Shown here piece after piece: positions 53,101 to 60,706 of a DNA stretch of 64,000 bases (within the stretch, counting starts at the first letter, position 1; the number at the start of each line of letters is the position of its first letter). The notes beneath the pieces are model-generated. The model was not told the DNA's origin, did not search any database, and worked only from the letters and a program-made list of their open reading frames with translations. This DNA is from Pseudodesulfovibrio alkaliphilus (GTDB lineage: Bacteria; Desulfobacterota; Desulfovibrionia; Desulfovibrionales; Desulfovibrionaceae): positions 1 to 64,000 of the forward strand of contig NZ_WODC01000003.1 of NCBI RefSeq assembly GCF_009729555.1, given 5' to 3'. Position numbers and translations under genes: made by a program.

Positions 53101-53873
53101 TGAAGAACAACAGACGATCCTTCATCAAGCTTGCCGGCATCGCCGCCGCGGGACTGGGCATCGCCCCCAGGGCCATGGCCGCCGCCATGGGGGGAAGCGC
53201 CCCGATCAAGGATGACCCCAAGGGCATCACTGCCAAACAGTGGGCCATGGTCATCGACACAACCAAACTCAACACGGCCAAGGACATCGAAAAGCTGGCC
53301 AAGGTCTGCCACACGGTCCACAACGTCCCGTCCATCGAGGGCAAGCAGGAAGTGAAATGGCTGTGGCCGGACATCTACGAGCATTCGTTCACCGAGCAGG
53401 AGAACCCCCACCTGCCCGATGCGGTCACGCGGCGGCAATACGCCCTTTTGTGCAACCACTGCGAGAACCCGCCCTGTGTGCGCGTCTGCCCCACCAAGGC
53501 CACCTACAAGCGGCCCGACGGCATCGTGGACATGGACTACCACCGCTGCATCGGCTGCCGCTACTGCATGGCGGGCTGTCCCTATGGCTCCCGCTCCTTC
53601 AACTGGGGCGAGCCCCGCGACCACCTGGACCTCGACGCCCTCAACAAGGAATACCCCACCCGCATGCGCGGGGTTGTTGAGAAGTGCAACTTCTGCGTCG
53701 AGCGGCTGGCTGTGGGCAAGCTCCCGGCCTGCGTCGAGGCGAGCAACGGCGCCATCCACTTCGGAGACCTCAACGACCCGAACTCCGAGATCCGCGCCGT
53801 CCTGCGCGAGCGCTTCACCATCAGGCGCAAACCCTCCGCTGGCACCGAGCCCAGCGTGTACTACATCATCTAG
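53100..53873 (+). CDS. dsrO: DsrO, Tat-exported ferredoxin-like subunit
   Basis: A 257-residue periplasmic iron-sulfur protein related to HybA/NrfC. A twin-arginine signal (NNRRSFIKLAGIAAAGLG) sends it out folded. The cluster motifs are CNHCENPPCVRVCP, CIGCRYCMAGCPYG and a CNFCVERLAVGKLPAC region, consistent with several [4Fe-4S] clusters. It should link the DsrJ hemes to DsrP. The start ATG overlaps the dsrJ stop codon. Longer open frame upstream lies inside dsrJ and is excluded. Confidence 0.96.
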   Translation: MKNNRRSFIKLAGIAAAGLGIAPRAMAAAMGGSAPIKDDPKGITAKQWAMVIDTTKLNTAKDIEKLAKVCHTVHNVPSIEGKQEVKWLWPDIYEHSFTEQENPHLPDAVTRRQYALLCNHCENPPCVRVCPTKATYKRPDGIVDMDYHRCIGCRYCMAGCPYGSRSFNWGEPRDHLDLDALNKEYPTRMRGVVEKCNFCVERLAVGKLPACVEASNGAIHFGDLNDPNSEIRAVLRERFTIRRKPSAGTEPSVYYII

Positions 53874-53884
53874 GGGGAATCAGA

Positions 53885-55135
53885 ATGCTTGAAATAGCCT
53901 TGAAAGGTTCCAAAAGATACTACGGCTGGATCGCGTTCCTCCTGGTCCTGATCGGCATCGGGTCCATGGCCTGGCTCGACCAGCTGATCAACGGCCTGAA
54001 GATCACGGGCATGGGACGCGACGTGTCCTGGGGATTCTACATCTCCCAGTTCACCTATCTGGTCGGTCTGGCCGCCTCGGGCGTCATGATCGTCCTGCCC
54101 AACTACTTCCATGGATACAAACCCAACAAGCACATGGTCATCTTCGGCGAGTTCATGGCCATTGCCGCCTGCATCATGTGCCTGCTCTTCATCGTGGTGG
54201 ATATCGGCCAGCCCACCCGCATGCTCAACGTCATCCTGCACGCCACGCCCAACTCCATCCTCTTCTGGGACATGATCGTGCTCAACGGCTATCTGGGCCT
54301 GAACCTGCTGGTGGGATGGGTCTGCCTCCAGGCCGACCGCGCGCGTCTGCCGCATCCCAAGTGGCTCAAGCCCTTCATCTACACCTCCATCATCTGGGCC
54401 TTCTCCATCCATACGGTGACGGCGTTCCTCTACCAGGGTCTGCCCGGCCGCCACTACTGGCTCACCGCCATCCTGGCCGCCCGCTTCCTGGCCAGCGCCT
54501 TCTGCTCCGGCCCCGCCATCCTCCTTCTGGTGATGATGATCACGGAGAAGTTCACCACCTTCAAGATGCCCAAAAAGGCCGTGTCCACCCTGGTCAAGAT
54601 CATCATGTACGCCATGTGCGTGAACATGTTCTTCTTCTCCCTTGAGGTCTTCACCGCCTTCTACTCCAACATGCCCGGCCATATGCACCCGCTGGTCTAC
54701 CTGTTCGCAGGCTACCACGGACATACCGAACTGGTCGGCCTGATGTGGACATTCATCGGCCTGGCCGCTGTGTCCATCACCCTGCTGGTCACTCCGAAGT
54801 TCCGCAACAACTTCAAGCTGCTGCCCTGGACGCTCGGCATCCTCGTGATCGCCACCTGGATCGACAAGGGCCTTGGCCTGCTCATCGGCGGCTTCAACCC
54901 GACCCCGTTCCACACCATCACCCCTTACTGGCCCACGGCCAAGGAACTGCTGGTGTCCATGATGGTCTACGCCATCGGCGCCCTGGTGGTCACGATCCTC
55001 TTCAAGATCGCCACCGAAGTGAAAGAGGAGCTGGGACAGGCCCAGGCCATGCCCTGCGGCTGCTCAACCGAGGACGAGTGCGACTGCACCCCCGAGTGCG
55101 GCTGCACTGACCAATGCACCTGCAAAGAGGCCTAA
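53885..55135 (+). CDS. dsrP: DsrP, NrfD-like integral membrane subunit with Cys-rich tail
   Basis: A 416-residue NrfD/PsrC-family quinone-interacting protein with about ten helices (for example YYGWIAFLLVLIGIGSMAWL). It completes the complex with DsrO and DsrJ. The last ~30 residues are odd: PCGCSTEDECDCTPECGCTD and onwards carries eight cysteines spaced as C-x-C pairs and many acidic residues, absent from ordinary NrfD proteins. The stop follows within the same reading frame, so this is not a frameshift. AGGGGG precedes ATG 53885. A repeat element and terminator follow. Confidence 0.95.
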   Translation: MLEIALKGSKRYYGWIAFLLVLIGIGSMAWLDQLINGLKITGMGRDVSWGFYISQFTYLVGLAASGVMIVLPNYFHGYKPNKHMVIFGEFMAIAACIMCLLFIVVDIGQPTRMLNVILHATPNSILFWDMIVLNGYLGLNLLVGWVCLQADRARLPHPKWLKPFIYTSIIWAFSIHTVTAFLYQGLPGRHYWLTAILAARFLASAFCSGPAILLLVMMITEKFTTFKMPKKAVSTLVKIIMYAMCVNMFFFSLEVFTAFYSNMPGHMHPLVYLFAGYHGHTELVGLMWTFIGLAAVSITLLVTPKFRNNFKLLPWTLGILVIATWIDKGLGLLIGGFNPTPFHTITPYWPTAKELLVSMMVYAIGALVVTILFKIATEVKEELGQAQAMPCGCSTEDECDCTPECGCTDQCTCKEA

Positions 55136-55140
55136 CTGAC

Positions 55141-55375
55141 CGTTGATTAAGTCAAAAAATGGAGGCTGTTCAAAAATGGTGAGATGCTAGGCGCGAAAAA
55201 AGTTCAAGACCGAAGCCCTTGAGCCGTTGGCGAGTCTTCGAGCCTTACGGATCATGAGAGCAGAGATGTACTTCCTGTACGCGAGGGTTTGAACTTTTTG
55301 AATAAGCTTTCTGTACGGCTCGAAGACTCGCCTACAGTCGCTTAACGTCCGCAGATCGTCGTTTTCCAACAGCCG
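55141..55375. repeat. GGCTGTT-ended dispersed element, copy 3 with nested inverted repeat
   Basis: About 235 bp, beginning CGTTGATTAAGTCAAAAAATGG and GGAGGCTGTTCAAAAATGG and ending CGTTTTCCAACAGCC. The core words GGCGCGAAAAA, CAAGACCGAAGC, GTACGCGAGGGTTTGAA match the other copies. It contains a perfect 16-bp inverted repeat, GGCGAGTCTTCGAGCC at 55229-55244 and its complement at 55317-55332. It lies between dsrP and its terminator. Nothing in this 472-base gap is coding. Confidence 0.82.
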
Positions 55376-55419
55376 CAAAAGCCCTGCCACATAACGTCAC
55401 CTCGCCGGGCTGAAGAAAC

Positions 55420-55456
55420 GGGCCTCGCTCCACACGGAGCGAGGCCCTCTTCTTCC
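55420..55456 (+). terminator. Terminator of the dsr operon
   Basis: A perfect 12-bp stem GGGCCTCGCTCC / GGAGCGAGGCCC with ACAC loop, followed by TCTTCTTCCT. Confidence 0.82.
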
Positions 55457-55467
55457 TGTGTGCACAG

Positions 55468-55488
55468 CTTGTGACAAACCGTCACAAG
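55468..55488 (+). promoter_or_regulatory. TTGTGAC palindrome, CRP/FNR-type operator candidate
   Basis: CTTGTGAC-AAACC-GTCACAAG, a perfect 8-bp inverted repeat around five bases. It resembles sites of CRP/FNR-family regulators such as HcpR (TTGTGA...TCACAA), but the half-site spacing is one base longer than usual. It is centred about 56 bases before the predicted start of transcription of the next gene. Confidence 0.55.
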
Positions 55489-55498
55489 CGCCAGAGAA

Positions 55499-55527
55499 TT
55501 GCACCCCGCGCCCGCCCGTGGCATAGT
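55499..55527 (+). promoter_or_regulatory. Promoter of the FmdE-like gene
   Basis: TTGCAC (55499-55504), 17-bp spacer, CATAGT (55522-55527). It leaves a leader of about 75 bases before ATG 55608. Confidence 0.5.
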
Positions 55528-55607
55528 CTCGCGTCCCGCCACGCCCGGTCGGCCCGGACCACTGCCCACCCGAAATCGGGAACCAAACCACCAGCAAGGG
55601 GAATCGC

Positions 55608-57233
55608 ATGAATATCGGCCCGTACACCTTTGAAGAGTTCAAGGAAAAAGCCAAGGAATTTCACGGCTACCCAGCCCCAGGCCTGCTCATCGGCGGCTAC
55701 ATGGTCGCGGCGGCCAAGGCCCGGTTGCCAGAGGGGACGCTCTTTGAAGCCATGGTGGAATCCGGCAAATGTCTGCCCGACGCCGTCCAGTTGCTCACCG
55801 TGTGCAGCATCGGCAACAACTGGATGAAGATCAAACTCCTCGGCCGCTATGCCGTCTCCCTGTACGACAAGTACACAGGCGAGGGGTTTCGCGTGGCCAT
55901 CGACCAGGAAAAACTCGAGGACTGGCCCGAGATCAAGGGCTGGTTCATGAAACTCAAGCCCAAGGCCGAGCAGGACACGGAAAAACTCTTTGCCGACATC
56001 AAGGCGGCAGGGGATACCATCTGCTCCATCCGTCCCATCACCATTGACCCCAAATACCTGGGCCACGGGCACATGTCGGCCATTGATGTCTGCCCGGTCT
56101 GCGCCGAGGCCTATCCCTCCAGCGACGGGCCCATCTGCCGCGGCTGCCAGGGCGAGGCCCCCTACGCTGCCATGGAAAACGCCATCTGCCGCGACGATGC
56201 CCCGGCGCTTCGCGCCGTTCCGGTGGAACAGGCCGTGGGCAAAAAGGCCCTGCACGACATGACCGGCATCGTGCCCGGCGAGTCCAAAGGCCCGGTCGCC
56301 AGCGCGGGCGACACCCTGGAGGCGGGGGATGTCTGCCGCCTGCAACGTATCGGCAAGCACAACGTCTTTGTCCAGGAAGACCTGCCCGGCGACGAATGGG
56401 TCCATGAAAACGACGCGGTCAAGGCCTTTGCCAAACGCATGGCTGGCCCCGGCATCACCTACGACCCCAATCCCAAGGAAGGCAAGATCAACTTCCACGC
56501 CGCTGCTTCGGGCATGCTCTCCATCGACCTCGACGCCCTGGAGCGCTTCAACCTCTCGCCCGATGTCATGCTCGCCACCCGGCACGACGGCGCCCTGATT
56601 CCCGAGGGCAAGGGCGTGGCCGGAACCCGCGCCATCCCCCTGTACATCTCCCGCGAAAGATTCAGCCGAGCCCTGGCAGCCCTGGGCCACGACCCACTGC
56701 TCCAGATCCTCCCGCTGCGGCAGGCAAAGGTGGGCATTCTCGTGACCGGCACCGAAGTCTTCCAGGGACTCATTGACGACAAGTTCATCCCTGTCATCTC
56801 ATCCAAAGTCATCAACCTCGGCTGCCAAGTGACCCGGACCGACATCGTGCCCGACGAACAGGCAGCCATCACCGCCAGCGCCAAGGCCATGCTCCACGCC
56901 GGATGCGACCTGATCGTGACCACCGCAGGCATGTCCGTGGACCCTGACGATGTCACCCGCGCCGCCCTGCTGGACGCGGGACTGCGCGACGACCTCTACG
57001 GAGCGCCCATGCTGCCCGGCACCATGACCCTGGTGGGCAGGCTCGGCCCGGCCCAGATCATCGGCGTTCCCGCCTGCGCCCTGTTCTACAAAACCACTTC
57101 CTTTGACATACTCCTGCCCAGGCTGCTCGCCAACCAGACCATCACCCGACGCACGCTCGCCCGTCTCGGCGAAGGCGGCTTCTGCATGAACTGCAAAACC
57201 TGCTCCTTCCCCAAATGCCCCTTCGGCAAATAA
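55608..57233 (+). CDS. FmdE-domain protein fused to a molybdopterin-binding (MoCF) domain
   Basis: A 541-residue cytosolic fusion. Residues about 1-190 are an FmdE domain (FHGYPAPGLLIGGYM) ending in a zinc-ribbon with CPVCAEAY and CRGCQGEAPY. The C-terminal half (about 370-520) is a MoaB/MogA/MoeA-like domain with VGILVTGTEVFQG and VTTAGMSVDPDD. The end has a further cysteine cluster, FCMNCKTCSFPKCPFG. FmdE is associated with molybdenum/tungsten formylmethanofuran or formate dehydrogenases, so maturation or Mo-cofactor delivery is a reasonable inference. It is monocistronic behind a TTGTGAC palindrome. Confidence 0.82.
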   Translation: MNIGPYTFEEFKEKAKEFHGYPAPGLLIGGYMVAAAKARLPEGTLFEAMVESGKCLPDAVQLLTVCSIGNNWMKIKLLGRYAVSLYDKYTGEGFRVAIDQEKLEDWPEIKGWFMKLKPKAEQDTEKLFADIKAAGDTICSIRPITIDPKYLGHGHMSAIDVCPVCAEAYPSSDGPICRGCQGEAPYAAMENAICRDDAPALRAVPVEQAVGKKALHDMTGIVPGESKGPVASAGDTLEAGDVCRLQRIGKHNVFVQEDLPGDEWVHENDAVKAFAKRMAGPGITYDPNPKEGKINFHAAASGMLSIDLDALERFNLSPDVMLATRHDGALIPEGKGVAGTRAIPLYISRERFSRALAALGHDPLLQILPLRQAKVGILVTGTEVFQGLIDDKFIPVISSKVINLGCQVTRTDIVPDEQAAITASAKAMLHAGCDLIVTTAGMSVDPDDVTRAALLDAGLRDDLYGAPMLPGTMTLVGRLGPAQIIGVPACALFYKTTSFDILLPRLLANQTITRRTLARLGEGGFCMNCKTCSFPKCPFGK

Positions 57234-57240
57234 TGCGACA

Positions 57241-57272
57241 GAGCCTCCGCCAGCCAGAGCGGAGGCTCTTCC
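57241..57272 (+). terminator. Terminator after the FmdE-fusion gene
   Basis: GAGCCTCCGC pairs with GCGGAGGCTC around an eight-base loop, followed by TTCCC. It is GC-rich and close to the stop codon, although the T run is short. Confidence 0.65.
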
Positions 57273-57313
57273 CGTAAGGTTTCACCCGGCATCCCCATCC
57301 CGCCCTACAACGG

Positions 57314-57355
57314 AAACGGCTGGCCCCCCATATGGGCGGACCAGCCGTTTTCGTT
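57314..57355 (-). terminator. Second hairpin between convergent genes
   Basis: AAACGGCTGG (57314-57323) pairs with CCAGCCGTTT (57341-57350), with an inner CCCATATGGG palindrome. It lies just beyond the end of the leftward AhpD-fold gene and probably terminates it; the trailing T content is modest on both strands. Confidence 0.5.
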
Positions 57356-57376
57356 ACGAGGCAGGGGACAGGGCGG

Positions 57377-57706
57377 TTACTCGAAGAGCTTGTCCACCTC
57401 TTCGTAGACATACCGCATATACATCATTTTGGGGGAGCCGCCCATGGCGACTGCGAGAAGGCCGGCGTCGATGATTTCATCGCGGGTGGCACCGTGGGAG
57501 GCGGCGTTTTGCACATGCAGGGAAATACACATGTCGCACTGGGAAAGAATGGAACAGGCGATGAGGATGAGGGACTGGTACTTGTCCTCAATGGCGCTCC
57601 CTTTCTTGATGGCCGCAGTGAACCCCTGGTACGCCTTGAAAATGTCACGGCGGTTCTTGTTCATCTGCCGAAAGAGTTCAGTGGCCTTTTCTGCGGGTTC
57701 CTTCAT
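57377..57706 (-). CDS. Carboxymuconolactone decarboxylase/AhpD-fold protein
   Basis: A 109-residue small helical protein. The AhpD redox core CDMCISLHVQNA has the CxxC pair and the following histidine, and the C-terminal half reads DEIIDAGLLAVAMGGSPKMMYMRYV, typical of carboxymuconolactone-decarboxylase-like proteins. A peroxidase-coupled or thiol redox role is more likely than aromatic catabolism. ATG at 57706 has AAGGAGG directly upstream; a longer frame to 57769 lacks such a site. It is monocistronic. Confidence 0.85.
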   Translation of the reverse strand: MKEPAEKATELFRQMNKNRRDIFKAYQGFTAAIKKGSAIEDKYQSLILIACSILSQCDMCISLHVQNAASHGATRDEIIDAGLLAVAMGGSPKMMYMRYVYEEVDKLFE

Positions 57707-58032
57707 GGTCGCCTCCTTGTCTGGGTGTACTCCGCTTCGACCGACACCTGACCGCCAAGCCGCTGGCACTGTCCGTCGTCGGGATGCAGCGCTTGTCCGC
57801 CGTATGCTCCGGCCCCGGGGAACGCCCCCGGAGCCGGAACATCGATGAGAGGGAGAGAGTCCCGATTGGGAAGATCAGGGATTACCCTCAAAAACAGACG
57901 CTGTAAAGTGAAATTCCAACAGCCTTTTGCCTGCAATTATGAATTTTATTGTCATTAGTACCATCGAAACAGCTTATTCGTCGACAATTTCACCATCATG
58001 CTGAACTTTCGTCGGCATTATCTTTGGAGAGA
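57707..58032. other. Intergenic stretch without a recognisable gene
   Basis: About 325 bp. It holds a GC-rich hairpin (GCTCCGG/CCGGAGC, 57806-57834) without a T run and a relatively AT-rich part (57920-58030). The bases around 57920 resemble the end of the GGCTGTT element but not enough to call a copy. The promoter of the leftward AhpD-fold gene should be here, but I cannot place it. Confidence 0.6.
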
Positions 58033-60564
58033 TCACTCCTCCCGGCCATGGATGAGGGTGTACAGCGCCCCCTTCTTGTCAAGCAGCTCCTGATACGGCC
58101 CCTGCTCCACGATCTTGCCCGCCTTGAGGACCACGACCTTGTCATAGTGGGGCAGCATGTCGAGGCGGTGGATGACGGCAAGCACCGTGGACTTGCCCTT
58201 GAGGTTGGAGGTGATGATGTTCTGCACTCGGCCCTGGGACTTGTTGTCCAGGGCTGCCGTGGCCTCGTCGAGAATGAGCACGGGCGGGTTCTTGAGAAAG
58301 GTACGGGCAAGGGCGATCTTCTGGCGCTGGCCGCCCGAAAGCCGGTCGCCCATGGAGCCCACCTCGAAGGCGAGGCCTATTTCGGCCACGGCCTCCAGTG
58401 CGCCCTGCATGATCAGGGCCTGCATGATGCGGTGGTTGATTTCGTCTTCGGCTCCGGGGGAATCGGCGCGAACGCGGCCAAAGAGGATGTTGTCCTGGAT
58501 GTTGAGGCTCTCGATGTATCTGTCTGGCTGGAAGAAGCTGAAACCGTCTGGGAAAGCCAGTTCGGCCAGGGCCACGAAGTCGCGCCTGGAGTTGACCACG
58601 CGGTTGGCAAACCCCTTGTCCAGGTCAACCTGCCGGTGCAGTCCCGGCACAAAGCCCAGCGCAAGGCGCAGAATAAGGCCGTTTTCCAGGGCATTGAGAG
58701 GTTCGCCCGAGTCAAGACGGTTGGCCACCTTGAGGTATTCCGGATAATAGGCCTCGGGGATGGGGCACTTGGCAAACGCCTCGTGGGGGGGCTCCGGCCC
58801 CAGTTCGTCGGTAACGACACGGGCCAGGGTTTCGCCCAGCACGGTCAGATGGGCCATGAGGCCATGGCTTTCAAGAAATTCCATAAACCGAGGATGCAGG
58901 TGCAGGTGCTCGGGGTCGAATTCATCCTTGATCGGTGCGCCAAACGCGATGTTTTCGGCCACGGTCATGTACCGGCTGTAGGCGGCCGGATCGAAAAACT
59001 CGATATGCTCGGCCACATCGGCGAACATGCCGGTCTCGCCCAGCTGAAACTCCCGGCGAGAGGCCACGATGATCTCCCGCAGTCCTGGGTTTTCCTCTTC
59101 GCTGCCAAGACGGGTGCGCAGGGCAAAGGCGAGTATGTCGGTAAACAGCCCCACCTGCTGGGTGAGCTTGATCAGCGTGTCGAGGTCAGGCTCCTCGCCG
59201 GAATCGGTGCAGCCGCCGCCCTGCATGGACAACGAGCGGCAGGAGTAGAGCAGGTTGTCGCGCACCGTGCCGTCGAAGATGAAGGGATGCTGGGCGACCA
59301 TGCCGAGGTTGTGCGAGATGTCGGGCTTGGTCAGTTCCGAGACCTCGCGCCCGCCCACCAGCACGCTGCCGCCTGTGTACTTGTAGAGCTGGGCGATGCA
59401 CAGGGCCAGGGTGGATTTGCCCGAGCCGGAAAACCCGACCAGGGCCACATGCTCGCCGCCCTTGACCGTGAGGGAGACGCGGTCGAGCAACTTGATGTTG
59501 CCTCCCACCACAAAGGAAAGGTCGCGCACCTCAATATCGTTGTCGAGATGGTAGGGCTCGCGTCCCTCCACGGCCTGGGCGAACTCCGGGGCGTGATCAA
59601 AGGCGCGCATGATCTGCTTGTAGCGCACCGAGCTGTCCTGGTACACCTGCCAGAACTCCATCAGCTCCTTCCACGGGTCATAGAGCTTTTCATAGGCCGA
59701 GAGAAAGGCAACAATAGCGCCAACGTCGAAATGCCCCTGTATGGCGTAGTAACCGCCGATGAGGAAGAGGATGAACGGCCCGAGACTCATGAAGAAATTG
59801 TTGACGAACTTGATGCCGAAACGCAGGGCGTTCTGCATCAGGGTGGCCTTGTAGAGCTTGAGCAAAACCTTCTTGAAGCGCTGTTTCTCAAGCGGGATGG
59901 AGGCATTGGAGTGGACTTCGTGGACGCCTGTTACCGCCTCGCCCACAAGGCCGGAGAGCCGCTGGGTATGCTTGATGCGCCGCCGGTTGGCCCGGCGGAA
60001 ATACTTCTGGATGCGCGGCAGGAGGATGAGTTCGAGCGGGTACAGGGTGATGGAGATCAGCCCGATGACCGGATTGAGGTGAATCATGTATGCGGCCATT
60101 GCGAAGAAGGTCAGGATGTTGACCGCGGGCACGGCCACGGCCTGGCCGATGAAGGTGGCCACAGGGATGAACTCGGTGATGATGTAGGAGATGACGTTGC
60201 CCGGCGAGGTGCGGCGGTAGAACTGGACCGGCAGGGAGAGCAGATGCTCGTAGAGCCTCTCGCGCACGGTCATCAGCGTTTTCTCGCCGATGTAGTTCTG
60301 CATCAGGTTGATGACGTACTTGAGCACGCCCGCCAGCGTCACCGCGCCGATGTACAGCCCGCAGTACAGGTACAGGGCGGGCAGATCCTTCATGCCGATG
60401 GCTTCGTTGATGATCCTCTTTTGCATCTCAAGCGGCAGCACACGCATGGACACCGTGACCACGATGACGCCGATGACGATGAGCTGGAGATGGATATTCC
60501 TAAACAAGACCCAGGAGTAGAGGGAGGTCTTGGTAATTCGCTTGGTTTCGTTGGGATGAGGCAT
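58033..60564 (-). CDS. ABC exporter (TMD-NBD) with expanded nucleotide-binding domain
   Basis: An 843-residue half-transporter. Residues about 1-320 form a six-helix exporter-type membrane domain. The NBD has Walker A GFSGSGKST (377-385) and a Q-loop (VAQHPFIF, ~425), but its signature LSGGQRQKI is at 742 and Walker B VLILDEATAALD at 762, so ~250 extra residues lie between them. The post-Q-loop pattern appears three times: TVRDNLLYS, TVAENIAFG and NIQDNILFG. The switch histidine is present (AVIHRLD). Start is ATG 60564. It is divergent from the rsbU-like gene. The substrate is unknown. Confidence 0.88.
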   Translation of the reverse strand: MPHPNETKRITKTSLYSWVLFRNIHLQLIVIGVIVVTVSMRVLPLEMQKRIINEAIGMKDLPALYLYCGLYIGAVTLAGVLKYVINLMQNYIGEKTLMTVRERLYEHLLSLPVQFYRRTSPGNVISYIITEFIPVATFIGQAVAVPAVNILTFFAMAAYMIHLNPVIGLISITLYPLELILLPRIQKYFRRANRRRIKHTQRLSGLVGEAVTGVHEVHSNASIPLEKQRFKKVLLKLYKATLMQNALRFGIKFVNNFFMSLGPFILFLIGGYYAIQGHFDVGAIVAFLSAYEKLYDPWKELMEFWQVYQDSSVRYKQIMRAFDHAPEFAQAVEGREPYHLDNDIEVRDLSFVVGGNIKLLDRVSLTVKGGEHVALVGFSGSGKSTLALCIAQLYKYTGGSVLVGGREVSELTKPDISHNLGMVAQHPFIFDGTVRDNLLYSCRSLSMQGGGCTDSGEEPDLDTLIKLTQQVGLFTDILAFALRTRLGSEEENPGLREIIVASRREFQLGETGMFADVAEHIEFFDPAAYSRYMTVAENIAFGAPIKDEFDPEHLHLHPRFMEFLESHGLMAHLTVLGETLARVVTDELGPEPPHEAFAKCPIPEAYYPEYLKVANRLDSGEPLNALENGLILRLALGFVPGLHRQVDLDKGFANRVVNSRRDFVALAELAFPDGFSFFQPDRYIESLNIQDNILFGRVRADSPGAEDEINHRIMQALIMQGALEAVAEIGLAFEVGSMGDRLSGGQRQKIALARTFLKNPPVLILDEATAALDNKSQGRVQNIITSNLKGKSTVLAVIHRLDMLPHYDKVVVLKAGKIVEQGPYQELLDKKGALYTLIHGREE

Positions 60565-60605
60565 TGACGGGTTTCCCTGTGCATGAAGAGTTGGTGCGTC
60601 ACAAA

Positions 60606-60634
60606 CATATAATCCCAAAAGAGTTCTTTTCCAA
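60606..60634 (-). promoter_or_regulatory. Promoter of the expanded-NBD ABC exporter
   Basis: On the minus strand TTGGAA (60634-60629), 17-bp spacer, TATATG (60611-60606), giving a leader of about 35 bases. A GATAAT at 60648-60653 on the + strand may serve the rsbU-like gene but lacks a clear -35. Confidence 0.45.
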
Positions 60635-60706
60635 GCGTTAAGTGTGCGATAATAACTTGTTGAACGACGGGTCGCAGCCGCGCCCCCATGCCTTAGGAGC
60701 CGAATC

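Noticed and set aside
57900-57935. Fourth copy of the GGCTGTT element
   Set aside because: Only about 12 bases of one end resemble it; the core words are missing.
57949-60567. Long open frame antisense to the ABC exporter
   Set aside because: The minus strand carries all ABC motifs; the antisense reading has no family resemblance.
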